Assembly (NCBI GenBank): GCA_934444485.1
Contig: CAKSCN010000109.1
Span: 1-8,447, forward strand
Length of the DNA: 8,447 nucleotides
Reading direction: 5' to 3'
DNA from: an uncultured Eubacteriales bacterium
GTDB taxonomy: Bacteria; Bacillota; Clostridia; Oscillospirales; CAG-382
Shown piece by piece: positions 7,491-8,447 of this stretch. Numbering within the stretch: the first letter of the stretch is position 1; each line of letters opens with the position of its first letter. The notes beneath the pieces were generated by a model. That model was not told where the DNA came from and ran no database searches. It saw nothing but the letters and a program-made list of their open reading frames with translations. The translations under genes and the position numbers were made by a program.

Positions 7491-7587
7491 TCTTATTAAA
7501 ATTTCCGCAAGAAACCATGCACATAAGCATACCGCACATGCACATCGACATAATATTCATCGTGTTGTTTCCGGCAGAAAGTCTCAT
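7468..7587 (-). CDS. Met/Cys-rich leader peptide of metNIQ, 39 residues
   Basis: ATG at 7587, TGA at 7470-7468. The peptide begins MRLSAGNNT, continues MNIMSMCMCGMLMCM (residues 10-24), then VSCGNFNKNASRNLV. It has 8 Met (1, 10, 13, 15, 17, 20, 22, 24) and 4 Cys (16, 18, 23, 27, all TGC). A ribosome site AAAGGTGAG (about 7607-7599 region) lies about 10 bases before the ATG, inside a possible 6-bp AGAAAG/CTTTCT hairpin (7608-7603 with 7581-7576). The ORF lies between a consensus promoter and an intrinsic terminator in front of a methionine importer, so I read it as a regulatory leader peptide whose translation speed reports on Met-tRNA (and perhaps Cys-tRNA) charging. It has no signal peptide or known domain. 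A metal-binding small protein is the main alternative, because M/C-alternating peptides can bind copper, but nothing nearby supports that. Confidence 0.8.
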   Translation of the reverse strand: MRLSAGNNTMNIMSMCMCGMLMCMVSCGNFNKNASRNLV

Positions 7588-7626
7588 ACGTTACGCTCTC
7601 ACCTTTCTCTGTTGTTTACGTCTTGT

Positions 7627-7655
7627 ATTATATCACCGCCGCATTGATTTGTCAA
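7627..7655 (-). promoter_or_regulatory. consensus sigma-A promoter of the met leader and metNIQ
   Basis: On the minus strand TTGACA (7655-7650), a 17-base spacer and TATAAT (7632-7627) match consensus exactly. The bases just upstream (to about 7680) are A/T-rich, with an A-run resembling an UP element. A promoter this strong, placed 260 bases before metN, fits control by premature termination more than by weak initiation. Confidence 0.93.
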
Positions 7656-7840
7656 GAGTTTTTTTGAATTTTATCTGTTTCGACAAAATGCGGTGTGAAG
7701 ATTAAGGTCATATAGTAAAAATTGCAAAACATCCTGCACCAAAGCACGCTTACGGCAAAAATCCGCTCACTGTTACGGAAGAGAAAACATATAGTACGCA
7801 AGCGTGAAATCGTCAAAAGCTTCGGGCAATTTCACCTTTC
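7656..7840 (-). other. non-coding gap between nth and the met promoter
   Basis: No supported gene is seen on either strand. Just after the nth stop, GTGAAATTG (7835-7827) and CGATTTCAC (7812-7804) form a 9-bp stem with one G-U and a 14-base loop on the minus strand. It lacks a proper T-run, so it is at best a weak terminator or a 3' end stabiliser for nth. A second perfect 7-bp inverted repeat, CACGCTT (7745-7751) with AAGCGTG (7800-7806), spans 62 bases and is probably incidental. The section nearest the promoter is A/T-rich. Confidence 0.4.
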
Positions 7841-8447
7841 TCAGCCGCCGACGCCGTTTTCTTTTTCGTCTTCGCACAAACCTTTCTCTTTCATCGGACA
7901 CATACCGCACTTTGGAGATCTTGCCGTGCAAATGTCACGCCCGAAAATAACAAGTCTGTGACAAAAGTCCGACTGCACTTCAAGCGGCAAAATCGGCGAC
8001 AGTGCCTTTTCAACGGCAAGAGGATCTTTTTTATCGGCAAGTCCGAGTCTGCACGAAATACGCATACAGTGAGTGTCGGCAACAATTCCGCCTTTCCCGT
8101 AGATGTCGCCGAGAAGAAGATTTGCAATTTTTCGTCCGACGCCGGGCAGAGTCAGAAGCGTTTCCATATCGTCCGGTACTCTTTTTCCGTACTCGGTTAC
8201 AAGAATTCGGCAGGCGTCCTTTATGTTCTTAGCCTTGGTACGGAACAGTCCACACGGGCGTATTATGCTCTCAATATCTTCGAGCTTCCCCTCGGCAAGC
8301 GCTTCGACGGTCGGATATGCGGCAAACAAATCACGGCAGACAATGTTTACTCTCTCATCGGTACACTGCGCCGAAAGTCTTGCCATGACAAGAAGCTTCC
8401 ACGCCTCCCCCTCATATTTCAGGGCGCATTCCGCATCGGGATAGAGT
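7841..8447 (-). CDS. nth: endonuclease III (Nth), N-terminus outside window
   Basis: Nth is a bifunctional DNA glycosylase/AP lyase that removes oxidised pyrimidines in base excision repair. The frame stays open to the right edge: codons upstream of the internal ATG at 8386 read ...YPDAECALKYEGEAWKLLVMARLSAQCTD, continuous with the family N-terminal domain, so the gene extends beyond 8447 and only about 10-15 residues are missing. 201 residues are visible. The helix-hairpin-helix LPGVGRK carries the catalytic lysine (8131-8129), and ADTH supplies the catalytic aspartate (8077-8075). The C-terminal [4Fe-4S] site has four cysteines (codons within 7930-7874) spaced C-x6-C-x2-C-x7-C; the classical spacing ends in x5, so the last loop is two residues longer. 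The C-terminus after the cluster is short and charged. It is transcribed toward the met operon but separated from it by the met promoter. Confidence 0.95.
   Translation of the reverse strand, partial: LYPDAECALKYEGEAWKLLVMARLSAQCTDERVNIVCRDLFAAYPTVEALAEGKLEDIESIIRPCGLFRTKAKNIKDACRILVTEYGKRVPDDMETLLTLPGVGRKIANLLLGDIYGKGGIVADTHCMRISCRLGLADKKDPLAVEKALSPILPLEVQSDFCHRLVIFGRDICTARSPKCGMCPMKEKGLCEDEKENGVGG

Larger units (their letters stand above)
7368..7620 (-). promoter_or_regulatory. metNIQ 5' leader RNA, translation-coupled attenuator
   Basis: From a transcription start near 7620 (7 bases after the -10) to the base before metN the leader is about 253 bases. In order it holds segment 1 with the leader ribosome site (7602-7593), the Met/Cys-rich ORF (7587-7468), segment 2 inside the end of that ORF (7490-7480), a spacer stem (7467-7433), segment 3 and segment 4 forming the terminator (7417-7399), the T-run and the metN ribosome site. 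I searched by eye for S-box (SAM-I) and T-box core sequences and found neither. Proposed logic: a ribosome stalled at Met codons leaves segment 2 free to pair with 3, so transcription continues. A ribosome reaching the stop codon covers segment 2, the 3:4 terminator forms and transcription stops. Confidence 0.72.

Noticed and set aside
7516..7560. Short CATGCACAT repeats as a CRISPR or satellite array
   Set aside because: There are only two 9-base copies inside one small ORF, with no regular spacers or adjacent cas genes.
7468..7587. Copper- or metal-binding small protein instead of a leader peptide
   Set aside because: M/C-alternating peptides can bind metals, but no metal genes are nearby, while promoter, terminator, antiterminator pairing and the downstream methionine importer all fit an attenuator. 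It remains the main alternative.
7368..7620. SAM-I (S-box) or T-box riboswitch
   Set aside because: Expected because of the met operon and leader terminator, but the conserved core sequences are not visible. A covariance model search would settle it.
7186..7647. Plus-strand frames crossing the met leader (His-rich reading of the same CATGCACAT repeats)
   Set aside because: They run through the terminator and promoter on the opposite strand. The His-rich look is just the complement of the in-frame ATG/TGC codons of the leader ORF.
7745..7806. 7-bp inverted repeat CACGCTT/AAGCGTG as an attachment site or small RNA
   Set aside because: The arms are short with a 48-base loop, and there is no promoter or T-run; probably chance.
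8103..8444. Plus-strand frame opposite nth
   Set aside because: The minus strand encodes the conserved Nth catalytic and iron-sulfur motifs; the opposite frame shows none.

Overview
The window looks like a chromosomal segment of a Gram-positive, Clostridia-type bacterium. An Oscillospiraceae/Ruminococcus-like gut anaerobe is my inference from protein style, AGGAG-type ribosome binding sites and sigma-A-type promoters; I could not run a taxonomic search. Nothing in the coding content looks mobile or foreign. Six protein genes are clear (two cut by the window edges), plus one very small ORF that is the most interesting object here.

Layout. Positions 1-1632 (+) hold the C-terminal part of NAD-dependent DNA ligase LigA. 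After 89 bases with a near-consensus extended -10 promoter come trkA (1722-3080, +) and trkH (3106-4554, +), the NAD-gated regulator and membrane pore of a Trk-type potassium uptake system. A GC-rich stem-loop at 4572-4608 ends this operon and may also serve the convergent operon. On the minus strand, reading right to left, metN (7367-6342), metI (6309-5593) and metQ (5487-4633) encode a complete methionine ABC importer: ATPase with a C-terminal NIL sensor domain, permease and substrate-binding lipoprotein. At the right edge, nth (minus strand, from beyond 8447 to 7841) encodes endonuclease III without its first residues.

The 253-base leader between the metNIQ promoter (perfect TTGACA, 17 bp, TATAAT at 7655-7627) and the metN start contains neither an S-box (SAM-I) nor a T-box that I can recognise. 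It encodes a 39-codon peptide (7587-7468) with 8 Met and 4 Cys, seven of the Met within residues 10-24. A strong intrinsic terminator (7417-7389) follows before metN. Complementary segments are placed for mutually exclusive pairing: 7490-7480 can pair with the 5' arm of the terminator (7417-7411), or with the leader ribosome binding region (7602-7593). This is the architecture of a trp/his-type translation-coupled attenuator, here apparently sensing charged tRNA-Met and possibly tRNA-Cys to control methionine import. The sequence supports the parts directly; the mechanism is inference.

How the genes work together: the met operon imports methionine through MetQ capture, MetI passage and MetN ATP hydrolysis. 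Transcription would be restricted when Met and Cys tRNAs are charged (leader) and transport would be restricted when methionine binds the NIL domain (family knowledge). trkA-trkH is an independent potassium homeostasis unit, and ligA and nth are housekeeping DNA replication/repair genes.
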